Positions 1-7,213 of a stretch of 30,555 nt of DNA are shown piece by piece (within the stretch, counting starts at the first letter, position 1; each line of letters begins with the position of its first letter). Below the pieces are notes generated by a model. That model had not been told where the DNA came from. It saw only the letters and a program-made list of their open reading frames with translations, and made no database searches. The translations under genes were made by a program, and so were the position numbers. Source of the stretch: Candidatus Gastranaerophilales bacterium (GTDB taxonomy: Bacteria > Cyanobacteriota > Vampirovibrionia > Gastranaerophilales > Gastranaerophilaceae); contig CAADWU010000003.1 of the NCBI GenBank assembly GCA_900752845.1, forward strand, positions 1-30,555. The letters are read 5' to 3'.

Positions 1-13
1 GTTTTTCACATTA

Positions 14-2056
14 CTATAATTCGATTAAAACGCCCATTTTATCTTCATTTACTTCAACCAGTGACTTAAATCCGCCGGCTTTTACCATATAAACATTAGC
101 GTTGTCATGTCTTACCTGAATAGGTTTTTCTACATTTCTGTCGAATTTCTTTAATACAAAAATTTCATCATTAATTCTTCCGACAAGAGCCGAATTGCCT
201 TCCAGGTTGACTACATAGAAGCCTTTGTTATCATCAATGTTAAAACCTGATTTGATGATTAAGCCGTTAAGGTATGAATCTTTGGTTTCGTTTCTTAATT
301 TTGAAATCGGATTTGTCTGCTTCATAGGGTTAGAGAATTGCTGATTAAGCTTTGGAGCGTTTTCGCTTTTTTCAACATTAATTGAAGGTTTGAATTTAGA
401 TGAATTTGAAGCTATAGGACTTGTAGCATTATTTATTGCAGGTTGTTCTTTATCAATAATTGAGAAGAACTCGTCTACTGAAGACATAATATAATCTTGT
501 ACTTTAAATTTCATACCACTACCTCTTTTATCTACATCAGCAATATCTAAATTAGCATTTTTTAAGTGTCTCGGATTTGAGTGAAGCATAGACGTTCCGA
601 GCTCTACATTTTTTTGTTCTTTTAGCGGAAGTTCAACTTCATACTTTTTAAATCTGCTTTTTCTGTTTTTCATTCTAGCACGATTTGTTATTTTTAGGGA
701 AGCTTTTTCATTTTCAAAAGCTTTAAATTTAATTGTTTTTTGAATTGCATCCTCTTCATTTTGCACTTCTGTTATTTCAGGAGAAACTTCTTGTGTATAA
801 GGCATTTCTGCAACAAGTTTTTCCAGCTCGTCACGTTTTTGGGTTATTTCCTGAGGTTCGGCAGGTGTTTTAATAAATGTGTAGCTGCCTTTGTTTTTGC
901 CTCTTGAAACAGGTCTTGCCGATTCATCAAGATATCTTTGATATTTTTCCTGCCATGACAGTTCTTCATCATTTACGATATTATTGTATTTTACAGTGTT
1001 TAATATCGGAGGTCTGCTTGCAAGGTGGTCGATAAATGATTCTTTAAGCTCGGCAGACTTACGTAATGATGCTTTTATTAATTTTGCTAACATTATTAAT
1101 CCTAATACAGGTATTAGAATTACAACCGCAGTAGGTGTATTAACCGGAAGTTTAGTTTTTAATTTGTTTATAACAATATTAGCTGCTGTTTTAGATTTGT
1201 GCATCACCGTTGAAAGTATTGATGCTTTTTTATCCGTTTGAGGAAGGTCTTCAAGAGCAGACTGAGGAACTTTTGATACTGTTTGCTCAATTAATTTTTC
1301 CTGTTTTGCTTCTTCTATCAATTCAGCAAGATGAGCTTTTCTTGATTGCTTTTCTTCTGTTACCTGAGGTTTTGCTTCCTGTTTAATTTCATTTGACTTA
1401 ACAGATTGAGGTGCTGTTTGCTTTGCAGGTTGTTTAACATCCTGTACTTTATTTTCTTTTATTTTAGTTTCTTGAACTTTGGTTTCCTGTTTAACAATTT
1501 CTTTTTTAGGAGTTTCTTTTGCCGGAGCAGTGGCAGGGGGTTTTGCTTTGTTTACCGTAACTTCTGTTTTTTGCGGTTTTGGAGGTTCTTGTTTACCGAT
1601 TTTATTTTTAACCGCATTTGCTTCAGCTATAAGAGTTCTGTATTCTTTTTGTTCTTCTGTTACAGGACCGCTTTTTTGTGTACGGGTTTTAATATCAAGC
1701 GGCTTTGTAGTAATTAAGGTTACTTTAGTATATCCGCCTGATGTATCGTTAACGGTTTTTACATCAATATTTGAAACAAGGTCTTTTACACCGCTTAGGC
1801 TGGAATTGCTAAAACCTGAACTTTGAACTTTCGGTATAAGGATTACGTATTTGTTGTCAGATTTTTTTCTTACCATTACGTTGTCACTGTAATTGTTTGT
1901 AGTAAACAAAGTGACATCAACGGTGTTATTTGAAGTCTTTTTTAAATCTAATTGTACAAGGTTATTGCCGCCGTTTGCAAACGTACCTGATACAGACGTA
2001 AATGCAAGAGTGAGCAATAAAGCTATGCCGAATATATTTGATTTTTTTACTACCAT
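14..2056 (-). CDS. AMIN-like envelope protein with Lys/Pro/Gln linker and central membrane segment
   Basis: 680-aa protein of unknown function. Residues 1-28 form a signal peptide or membrane anchor (hydrophobic FGIALLLTLAFTSVSG). Residues about 30-130 look like a beta-rich AMIN-type domain (alternating pattern from LVQLDLKK through VTLITTKPLDIK), the fold that in cyanobacteria targets amidases and secretins to the envelope. Residues about 150-290 are a low-complexity K/P/Q/E linker. A clear transmembrane helix follows at about 312-335 (TAVVILIPVLGLIMLAKLI), then a charged, mostly disordered region and a compact C-terminal domain of about 80 residues. The start codon has only a weak upstream GGTAGAAA. 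It is divergent from era across 103 bp. The AMIN call is from pattern only; a cyanobacterial-lineage envelope scaffold or pilus-associated protein is the likeliest role. Confidence 0.75.
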   Translation of the reverse strand: MVVKKSNIFGIALLLTLAFTSVSGTFANGGNNLVQLDLKKTSNNTVDVTLFTTNNYSDNVMVRKKSDNKYVILIPKVQSSGFSNSSLSGVKDLVSNIDVKTVNDTSGGYTKVTLITTKPLDIKTRTQKSGPVTEEQKEYRTLIAEANAVKNKIGKQEPPKPQKTEVTVNKAKPPATAPAKETPKKEIVKQETKVQETKIKENKVQDVKQPAKQTAPQSVKSNEIKQEAKPQVTEEKQSRKAHLAELIEEAKQEKLIEQTVSKVPQSALEDLPQTDKKASILSTVMHKSKTAANIVINKLKTKLPVNTPTAVVILIPVLGLIMLAKLIKASLRKSAELKESFIDHLASRPPILNTVKYNNIVNDEELSWQEKYQRYLDESARPVSRGKNKGSYTFIKTPAEPQEITQKRDELEKLVAEMPYTQEVSPEITEVQNEEDAIQKTIKFKAFENEKASLKITNRARMKNRKSRFKKYEVELPLKEQKNVELGTSMLHSNPRHLKNANLDIADVDKRGSGMKFKVQDYIMSSVDEFFSIIDKEQPAINNATSPIASNSSKFKPSINVEKSENAPKLNQQFSNPMKQTNPISKLRNETKDSYLNGLIIKSGFNIDDNKGFYVVNLEGNSALVGRINDEIFVLKKFDRNVEKPIQVRHDNANVYMVKAGGFKSLVEVNEDKMGVLIEL

Positions 2057-2120
2057 TTTCTACCGTTAAAATTTTCCCTATACATATATATAATACTTTG
2101 AGTAAAAAAAAATTGCTAGT

Positions 2121-2152
2121 TTGTAAAAAAAATATACTTTTTATGTTACAAT
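2121..2152 (+). promoter_or_regulatory. Leaderless-type promoter of era
   Basis: TTGTAA (2121-2126), 20-nt spacer, extended -10 TGTTACAAT (TG at 2144-2145, TACAAT at 2147-2152). The -10 ends 7 nt before the era ATG and no Shine-Dalgarno sequence precedes the ATG, so transcription should start at or next to the start codon. The long spacer is compensated by the TG extension. Confidence 0.55.
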
Positions 2153-2159
2153 TTATTTT

Positions 2160-3050
2160 ATGAAAAGCGGTTTTACAGCGATAATAGGACGTCCTAATGT
2201 AGGAAAATCAACTCTTTTGAACCAAATTTTAGGTCAAAAGATTGTAATTGCTACTGATAAAGCACAGACTACAAGAAAAAGAATTAAAGGTATATACACA
2301 ACCGATGAGGGACAGATAGTCTTTATTGATACTCCCGGAGTGCATAAACCTTTGAATAAACTTGGTGAATTTCTGCTCGATGAAGCAAGAATTGCCGTTC
2401 CTGATGCGGATTTAATTTTGTTTTTAGTTGACGGCTCTGAGCCTGCCGGCAAGGGCGACAAATGGATTGCTCAAAATATTTTGCAAACTGAAATTCCTGT
2501 TATCATTGTTATGAATAAAGTTGATAAATTAAAGAATATGAATAAAGTTGAAGAAAACCTTATCTCATATAAAACTTTATTTGATAAAAATTATCCTGTT
2601 GTCAGAGTTTCCGCAAAAACAGGAAGAAATATTGATACACTGATAAAAAATATATATAAGTATCTTCCCGAAGGCGAACTTTTGTATCCAGAAGATGTTG
2701 TAACGGAAGAAACAATGCGTGATGTAACAGAAGAAGTTATCAGAGAAAAAATTCTTCTTAATACTTCTGATGAAATTCCGCATTCTGTAGCCGTCAAGAT
2801 TGAAAGCTACAATGAAAGCGATGATATCGACAGAATTTACGCAACAATTTATTGCGAAACCAAAAGCCAAAAAGGTATTTTAATTGGCAAAGGCGGAAGC
2901 CTTCTGAAAAAAATCGGGACAGAAGCCCGTTTGGAACTTGAAAAAATTGTTGAGAAAAAAGTTTTTCTAGGCCTTGAAGTTAAGGTAGAAAAAGACTGGC
3001 GCAAAAAGCAAAGCTCTTTGAAAAACTTTGGTTATGAACAGGATAAATAA
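2160..3050 (+). CDS. era: GTPase Era
   Basis: 296 aa, the normal size for Era, the essential GTPase that binds the 3' end of 16S rRNA during 30S subunit maturation. G1 is GRPNVGKS (residues 10-17), G3 is DTPG (57-60), G4 is NKVD (119-122). The C-terminal KH domain carries the GKGG loop (about residue 240) followed by the conserved VKVEKDWR stretch. The start is fixed by the G1 distance and by the absence of any upstream in-frame codon with a ribosome binding site; the message looks leaderless. It converges on the prepilin-like gene with only 6 bp between the stop codons. Confidence 0.97.
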   Translation: MKSGFTAIIGRPNVGKSTLLNQILGQKIVIATDKAQTTRKRIKGIYTTDEGQIVFIDTPGVHKPLNKLGEFLLDEARIAVPDADLILFLVDGSEPAGKGDKWIAQNILQTEIPVIIVMNKVDKLKNMNKVEENLISYKTLFDKNYPVVRVSAKTGRNIDTLIKNIYKYLPEGELLYPEDVVTEETMRDVTEEVIREKILLNTSDEIPHSVAVKIESYNESDDIDRIYATIYCETKSQKGILIGKGGSLLKKIGTEARLELEKIVEKKVFLGLEVKVEKDWRKKQSSLKNFGYEQDK

Positions 3051-3056
3051 TTTATC

Positions 3057-3835
3057 CTATCTCCAAGGGTAGTCTTTTTCAATATTCCATTGGTCATTCA
3101 TAATAAGTGCGGAACACCAGTAGCCTGTGCCTGTTTTGCTGCAACTCAGGCTGCCGCTGCCCATAATTTTTTCTCTTGAATATGTTCCATAGCTCCAAGT
3201 ATCAGGAGTTCCTGCTCCTCCGAGCGGCTGCAAACCATGTTTTGAAGAAAACAGAAACAGAAAGGTATCTTTTCCCATTTGATTAGGTTTTTTAATGCCG
3301 TTTGTGTCTATCCCAACCCATATACCATCTGTTGTTACAAAATTCAGGGTAATCATACTTCCGTCTGACAGTATAAAGTTTGTTGCAGTGGTTGAGCCGG
3401 AAGCATAAGTTGTACCGCCATAGTTTGATCCGCTCAAATTTTTTCTCGGTGCCATTGACCATAATTCTGCAGGGGTAATTTCTTGTGTATACTGAACGTA
3501 TTTTTTTATATATTTTTCAAAAAAGTCATGTCCGTTCAAATTGTTATCCCAGTTGGTAACTGATTCATTTTCAACTTCCGAAAGCTTAATTGCCTGTTGT
3601 ACAATACTGTATGCTTTCTTTAATCTGGAAAGTGTTTCCTGCTTTTGATAATTGGTTATAACTGCAGGAATAGTTAAGGCTGCAACCACGCCAATAATAC
3701 CGAGAGTAATCAATACCTCAGCAAGAGTAAAACCATTGGTAAAACGTGTAAAATTCCAGTTATAAGTGCCTGAATTAAAGACCCCTAAAGAGTTTTCGGG
3801 GGGGGGGCAATCCTTAAAGCTTCTTGGTTAAACAT
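3057..3835 (-). CDS. Type IV prepilin-like protein, 5' frame split by a C10 tract
   Basis: The prepilin frame encodes GFTLAEVLITLGIIGVVAA, the class III prepilin peptidase site (cleavage after Gly, Glu at +5) and N-terminal helix, then a globular domain containing DTNGIKKPNQMGKDTF near the C-terminus. No usable start lies in that frame: the first alternative start falls after the cleavage motif. A good start lies upstream at 3833-3835, with GGAGG 7 nt before it and a promoter before that. It reads M-F-N-Q-E-A-L-R-I-A-P-P-P and then meets a stop at 3785-3787. The run of ten C (3798-3807 on the plus strand as G) separates the two frames; 8 or 11 C would join them into one open frame of about 260 codons without stops. 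As written the gene is off, or is read by slippage. The function would be a pilus or pseudopilus subunit. Confidence 0.8.
3798..3807 (-). repeat. Homopolymer C10 tract in prepilin 5' coding region
   Basis: Ten consecutive C on the coding (minus) strand in an AT-rich genome. It is flanked by CAAGAAGCTTTAAGGATTG upstream and GAAAACTC downstream. The same flanks and tract length recur at 30525-30534. The tract sits exactly where the upstream ATG frame and the prepilin frame diverge. Confidence 0.85.
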
Positions 3836-3842
3836 TTTTCAT

Positions 3843-3888
3843 CCTCCATGTTTTTTCTCATTATTTAACATGTTTACATTTTTGTCAA
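3843..3888 (-). promoter_or_regulatory. Promoter and ribosome binding site of the split prepilin gene
   Basis: On the minus strand: consensus -35 TTGACA (3883-3888), 17-nt spacer, -10 AATAAT (3860-3865), then GGAGG (3843-3847) 7 nt before the ATG at 3835. These signals place the true gene start upstream of the C10 tract. Confidence 0.65.
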
Positions 3889-3909
3889 GTACAAACCCTA
3901 AAGTTATTT

Positions 3910-4605
3910 TTATATACTTAACTTATAGCCGCCGCCGTATATTGTTTCAATGTATTTTTTGCCGTCTGAAATTTTATCAAGTTTAGTTCGCAAATGTCTT
4001 ATGTGAACCCTTATTGTTTCAATGTCATCGTCAGGAGAATATCCCCATATATCTTTCAGAAGCTGGGCTGATGAAACCATATTCCCATGGTTTTGAAAAA
4101 GTAAATTAAATATTTCAAACTCAATTGGTGTTAATTTTGCAGTCTTTTCGTTAATTTTTACACTGTACACCTCAGGAAGAATTGTTATATCGCCCAATGT
4201 TAAAAGCTCTCTTGTAGAAGCACTTTCAGGAATTTGTCGTGTACGCTTTAAAAGTGCACGCACCCTTACCTGCAGCTCTTCCATTTCAAAAGGTTTTACA
4301 AGGTAATCATCAACCCCGATATTAAATCCGTTAACTTTATCATTTATTTGAGAAAGAGCGGTCAGCATTAATATAGGAATATTTTTTGTTTCATCATTTT
4401 TTCTTATTCTTTGCGCAACGGTAAAGCCGTCAACTTCAGGCATCATTACATCTAAAATTACAAGAGAAGGAAGTTCCTGTTTGCACAAAGCAAATCCCTT
4501 TATACCGTCAGGTGCCTGTATAACTTTATAACCGCATAATTCAAGGTTAACTTTTATTAGCTCGTTTATAGCTGTATCGTCATCAATTACTAAGATTTTA
4601 TTCAT
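3910..4605 (-). CDS. OmpR/PhoB-family response regulator
   Basis: 231 aa. Receiver domain at 1-120: acidic pocket D8/D9, phospho-acceptor D52 in LDVMMPEVDG, switch Thr82, and Lys104 in YLVKPFE. Winged-helix DNA-binding domain at about 130-231 (LTPIEFEIFNLL, then the recognition helix in ETIRVHIRHLRTKL and wing YGGGYKL). No histidine kinase is adjacent, so it is an orphan here; in cyanobacteria the best known orphan-type OmpR regulators are RpaA/RpaB, but I cannot place it in either. It lies 74 bp upstream of and co-oriented with the split prepilin gene. The ATG has no ribosome binding site and follows a -10 box by 6 nt. Confidence 0.93.
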   Translation of the reverse strand: MNKILVIDDDTAINELIKVNLELCGYKVIQAPDGIKGFALCKQELPSLVILDVMMPEVDGFTVAQRIRKNDETKNIPILMLTALSQINDKVNGFNIGVDDYLVKPFEMEELQVRVRALLKRTRQIPESASTRELLTLGDITILPEVYSVKINEKTAKLTPIEFEIFNLLFQNHGNMVSSAQLLKDIWGYSPDDDIETIRVHIRHLRTKLDKISDGKKYIETIYGGGYKLSI

Positions 4606-4611
4606 ATTTGA

Positions 4612-4640
4612 ATTCTATATTTAATAAAATAAAAATTCAA
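4612..4640 (-). promoter_or_regulatory. Leaderless-type promoter of the response regulator gene
   Basis: Minus strand: TTGAAT (4635-4640), 17-nt spacer, TAGAAT (4612-4617), then 6 nt to the ATG. No ribosome binding site lies between them. Confidence 0.5.
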
Positions 4641-4682
4641 CTCTGTTTGTTAAAAAATCTTAATAAAAATAGCCTGTTTGAA

Positions 4683-4691
4683 TGATACAAT
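4683..4691 (+). promoter_or_regulatory. Candidate extended -10 of speD
   Basis: TGATACAAT is an extended -10 element; no convincing -35 is seen. If used it gives a leader of about 145 nt before speD. That leader holds an inverted repeat (TTTGTAAA near 4725, TTTACAAA near 4755) and a small TTGC-GAAA-GCAA hairpin with a GNRA loop shortly before the ribosome binding site. Confidence 0.35.
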
Positions 4692-4844
4692 ATATCTTAT
4701 TTTTAGGCATATTAATGTGAAAAGATTTGTAAAATTTTTATTTTAAAGTGTAAAATTTACAAATTTTCAGATTTTTATTGTAATATGTTTATTGCGAAAG
4801 CAAATAGGTAGTAAATAAGTATACATTTATAGGAGGCACATGAA

Positions 4845-5300
4845 TTGGCAGTAACATCACCATTTACAACGTTTCAAGAGAACGGTAAAAAGGAAATCCA
4901 CTTAGGACAACACGTTTTAGCAGAATTTTTTGAATGTGACCCAAACACATTAAATAGTATTGATAAAGTAGAAAAGTACATGGTGGATGCCGCCCTTGAA
5001 TGTGGTGCTACTATTGTCCAAAAATGTTTCCATATGTTTAACCCGTATGGTGTTTCAGGGGTAGTTATTATTTCTGAAAGCCATTTGGCTATACATACAT
5101 GGCCTGAACTGGGTTATGCAGCAGTTGATTTATTCACTTGCGGAGACAAATGCGATCCGAAAATTTCTTATGAATTTTTGAAAAATAAATTTAACTCTAA
5201 AAAAGCAACTTTTTCTGAATTGAAAAGAGGTATCATTGATGAAGAAACTCTTAAAGTTGCAGAAAAACCGTTTGAACTTATGCAGCAGTTCGCTGACTAG
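4845..5300 (+). CDS. speD: S-adenosylmethionine decarboxylase proenzyme (prokaryotic type)
   Basis: 151 aa. It makes decarboxylated AdoMet, the aminopropyl donor for spermidine synthesis. The enzyme is a pyruvoyl protein: self-cleavage is expected between E78 and S79 in IISESHLAIHTW, with H84 and C99 (LFTCGD) as the processing and catalytic residues. Their spacing equals S63/H68/C83 of the Thermotoga maritima enzyme. The start is TTG at 4845, chosen because AGGAGG (4831-4836) lies 8 nt upstream and the frame has no nearby ATG. An ATG at 4840 lies in another frame and opens a four-codon ORF (M-N-W-Q-stop) across the TTG. No spermidine synthase gene is nearby. A strong terminator follows. Confidence 0.95.
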   Translation: MAVTSPFTTFQENGKKEIHLGQHVLAEFFECDPNTLNSIDKVEKYMVDAALECGATIVQKCFHMFNPYGVSGVVIISESHLAIHTWPELGYAAVDLFTCGDKCDPKISYEFLKNKFNSKKATFSELKRGIIDEETLKVAEKPFELMQQFAD

Positions 5301-5339
5301 TGCTACACACGTAGACACATTGGGTTTTTGATATATTTT

Positions 5340-5374
5340 AAAGAGACCGATTTTTAATCGGTCTCTTTATTTTT
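5340..5374 (+). terminator. Rho-independent terminator of speD
   Basis: A perfect 13-bp stem (AAAGAGACCGATT / AATCGGTCTCTTT) with a TTT loop, followed by ATTTTTG. It lies 40 nt after the speD stop. Confidence 0.9.
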
Positions 5375-5396
5375 GTGTTAAATCATGTAAAACATT

Positions 5397-5437
5397 TGAC
5401 AAATTGTCATGACAAAGGCTTTCTCTTTTTGTATGAT
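5397..5437 (+). promoter_or_regulatory. Promoter with overlapping palindromic operator
   Basis: Three alternating half-sites, TGACAA-A-TTGTCA-TGACAA (5397-5415), form two overlapping perfect palindromes. They cover the -35 hexamer ATGACA (5409-5414), which is 17 nt from -10 TATGAT (5432-5437). A strong AGGGGG ribosome binding site precedes the ATG at 5458. A dimeric regulator is expected to bind here; I cannot name it. Confidence 0.45.
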
Positions 5438-5457
5438 GATTGTATCAGGGGGTTTAA

Positions 5458-5937
5458 ATGCCGGAAGAAATTATTGAAAAGAAATCAAATTTTGACTTAA
5501 CTTCAAGAAGTACTTTTTCAAGAGATGAAGAAGTGTTTACTTCACGTTCTTATGCAGCACTATTAGCAAAAAATATTATTCCTTATTCTCATAGAAAAAT
5601 TGCTGATAATTATGTTATTGTTAAGCGTATTTTTAAATTTCAAGCTGTTATGTCAAGGATTTCAAATGCTGAAAAAGCTATACTTGCAAAATATGACTTT
5701 AATACCCTTGAGTTTACTACTGTAAAACAAATGTATGAAGAACTTGCGCTTCTTCAAAAATGGTCTGTTACAGGTGATGAAAAACTTAAAGCGGATGCTG
5801 ATTTAATTCTTGAAATCAGAACAAAAGAACTTAAATTCATTGTTGCTAACAGATATGCTAATATATCTAACGAAATATACAAAGGTTATCTTGCTTTAGA
5901 GAATTATTTTCAGGAAATCAGCAAGTATAACGATTAA
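5458..5937 (+). CDS. Unrecognised 159-aa protein
   Basis: Not a family I recognise. It has an N-terminal charged, Ser/Arg-rich segment (about 1-40), then a predicted all-helical part from about residue 45 to the end with a repeating hydrophobic pattern. There is no signal peptide, membrane segment or cysteine motif, so it is probably soluble and cytoplasmic. Translation is well supported by AGGGGG 8 nt before the ATG and by a promoter with an overlapping palindromic operator. It stands alone between the speD terminator and the next gene. Confidence 0.75.
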   Translation: MPEEIIEKKSNFDLTSRSTFSRDEEVFTSRSYAALLAKNIIPYSHRKIADNYVIVKRIFKFQAVMSRISNAEKAILAKYDFNTLEFTTVKQMYEELALLQKWSVTGDEKLKADADLILEIRTKELKFIVANRYANISNEIYKGYLALENYFQEISKYND

Positions 5938-6019
5938 TTGTTAACTGTTGTAAATTTTGTCATTATATGCGCAAGAAAATCTTTCTTTCTGTATTAATAA
6001 AAAGAAAGGTAGTTTATTT

Positions 6020-6574
6020 ATGGACGTAGCTGCAATAAATTCATATACACCTAATGTTATTCCTGTTACAAGTTTGAATGGAAATAATATAATATCATCT
6101 TCTCAAAAAAGCAAAATGAGTGATTCAACAAAAGCTATGATTGGCCTTGGGGCATTAGGCTCGATTGCAGCAGGGACGTTGCTGGTTAAAAGACACTGTG
6201 ATACAAAAGCAGCTAATGAAATTAAAGAACTGGCTCAAAAAATGTTAAAAAAGCCTGAAAAGTTTGATTTAAATTCAATTAAAGATATAATAGGCGGGTT
6301 TACTAAAGACGGAATTCTGGAAAAAGGTGATTCTCTGGTATTTATGCCTGTTAAAATGCTTGATGAATTAGTAGCAAAATCTCCGTCAAGCAAATGGTCA
6401 GAAATTGTAAAAGCAATGGGTCTTTCTGAAAACGCTTTTACTGTGGTTGTAAGAAAATCTGATAAAGAAATACTTAATGATACAATGAGATATTTTCAAC
6501 CGAAAGAGATTTTATATAAAGACTTGAGCGATGCATTCAAAAACGGTGAAATATTTGTAACTAATATAGTATAA
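6020..6574 (+). CDS. Unrecognised 184-aa protein with one hydrophobic segment
   Basis: I chose the ATG at 6020 because AGAAAGGT lies about 9 nt upstream; the open frame continues upstream but has no ribosome binding site there. The N-terminal 30 residues are Asn/Ser-rich and look disordered. A glycine-rich hydrophobic stretch follows at about 38-58 (TKAMIGLGALGSIAAGTLLV) and could be a membrane helix. The rest is soluble and helical. The layout (disordered N-terminus, then TKAMIGLGALGSIAAG) resembles hypothetical proteins I associate with gut Melainabacteria, but no function is known to me. A strong terminator follows directly. Confidence 0.72.
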   Translation: MDVAAINSYTPNVIPVTSLNGNNIISSSQKSKMSDSTKAMIGLGALGSIAAGTLLVKRHCDTKAANEIKELAQKMLKKPEKFDLNSIKDIIGGFTKDGILEKGDSLVFMPVKMLDELVAKSPSSKWSEIVKAMGLSENAFTVVVRKSDKEILNDTMRYFQPKEILYKDLSDAFKNGEIFVTNIV

Positions 6575-6604
6575 AAAAATGCCTCTGATTAGAGGCATTT
6601 TTGT
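6573..6604. terminator. Bidirectional terminator
   Basis: A-rich flank, stem ATGCCTCT / AGAGGCAT with GATT loop, then T-rich flank (AAAAA before, TTTTT after). It is symmetric, so it can stop the 184-aa gene on the plus strand and rpsP on the minus strand, which converge here. Confidence 0.9.
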
Positions 6605-6624
6605 CTGAATAAATATCTTTAAGC

Positions 6625-7020
6625 TTACGCTTCAGCTGTTGCTTCTTCTGCAGGAGCTTCGCTTGCTGCTTCAGCTGCCGCTTTAGCTTCTGCCTCTGCA
6701 GCTGCTTTTGCTTCAGCTTCTGCTTGAGCCTTAGCTTGAGCTTTTTTAGAAAGTTTTACTGTTTCTTTTTTAACGTAATTCAATGTACCGTCTTCGTTGC
6801 AGTTTTTAATTAAGTATGCAACTGTTTCTGTAGGCTGAGCACCTTTTTTAATCCATTCTAAAGCTGATGCTTTATCTAATTGCATAGCTTTTGTTTTAGG
6901 ATTGTAGTGTCCTAATTCTTCAATAGGTCTGCCTTCACGTTTAGTTGTTGAATTAATTACGATAATTCTGTATGTAGGGTTCTTTTTAGAGCCTAATCTT
7001 TTTAATCTGATTTTTAACAT
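6625..7020 (-). CDS. rpsP: 30S ribosomal protein S16 with long Ala/Glu tail
   Basis: 131 aa. Residues 1-83 are a complete S16 (starts MLKIRLKRLGSKKNPTYRI, then EELGHYNP and ALEWIKKGAQPTETV), a structural protein needed for 30S assembly. Residues about 88-131 are an unusual tail of Lys/Gln then Ala/Glu repeats, so the protein is roughly half again as long as the usual 80-90 aa. The start at 7020 is fixed by family alignment and by AGAAGGAAAA upstream; the frame runs further upstream, but that part is the leader. The usual partners rimM, trmD and rplS are not adjacent. Confidence 0.96.
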   Translation of the reverse strand: MLKIRLKRLGSKKNPTYRIIVINSTTKREGRPIEELGHYNPKTKAMQLDKASALEWIKKGAQPTETVAYLIKNCNEDGTLNYVKKETVKLSKKAQAKAQAEAEAKAAAEAEAKAAAEAASEAPAEEATAEA

Positions 7021-7029
7021 TTTTTGTTT

Positions 7030-7130
7030 TTCCTTCTTATTAAGTATCGCTTTCGAGCCTGTAAACAACGCAGCCGCCGCTTTGTCTGCCAAACCCTTGA
7101 ACAAGGCTAAGAGGAATTGCCCGTTCCAAA
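7030..7130 (-). promoter_or_regulatory. GC-rich, possibly structured rpsP leader
   Basis: About 100 nt before rpsP is visibly richer in G and C than nearby intergenic DNA. It can form small helices (GGAA..TTCC, CCTTG..CAAGG, and an ACAAAGC / GCGTTGT stem around GGCGGCT). A minus-strand TATAGAT near 7130 could be its -10. This fits a structured mRNA leader such as a ribosomal-protein autoregulatory site, but it matches no leader or small RNA I know. Confidence 0.3.
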
Positions 7131-7179
7131 ATCTATAAAACCACAAACGCATTTGCTAATCAAGTGTTATGTTAACAAA

Positions 7180-7207
7180 TTGAAAAATACTTATTAATAA
7201 GTATAAT
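7180..7207 (+). promoter_or_regulatory. Leaderless-type promoter of the FliI/SctN ATPase gene
   Basis: TTGAAA (7180-7185), 16-nt spacer, perfect TATAAT (7202-7207), then 6 nt to the ATG at 7214. There is no ribosome binding site, so the transcript probably begins at the start codon. Confidence 0.65.
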
Positions 7208-7213
7208 TATGTT

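Noticed and set aside
984..1826. Plus-strand ORFs opposite the AMIN-like gene
   Set aside because: They mirror the low-complexity K/P/Q/E coding region on the minus strand and have no start signals or family features.
3057..3713. Prepilin gene starting at the TTG at 3713
   Set aside because: That start falls inside the prepilin signature (after GFTLAEV), so the product would lack the cleavage site; the real start must be upstream.
3798..3807. C10 tract as a simple sequencing error
   Set aside because: Cannot be excluded for the exact count, but a second tract of equal length with conserved flanks at 30525-30534 makes the tract itself real.
7030..7130. tmRNA, 4.5S RNA or RNase P RNA before rpsP
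   Set aside because: None of the conserved core sequences (tRNA-like end, GGAAGGAAGCAG loop, or RNase P conserved regions) is present.
6625..7152. rpsP starting at 7152
   Set aside because: The extra 44 codons are unlike any S16 N-terminus; the ATG at 7020 has a ribosome binding site and matches the family start.
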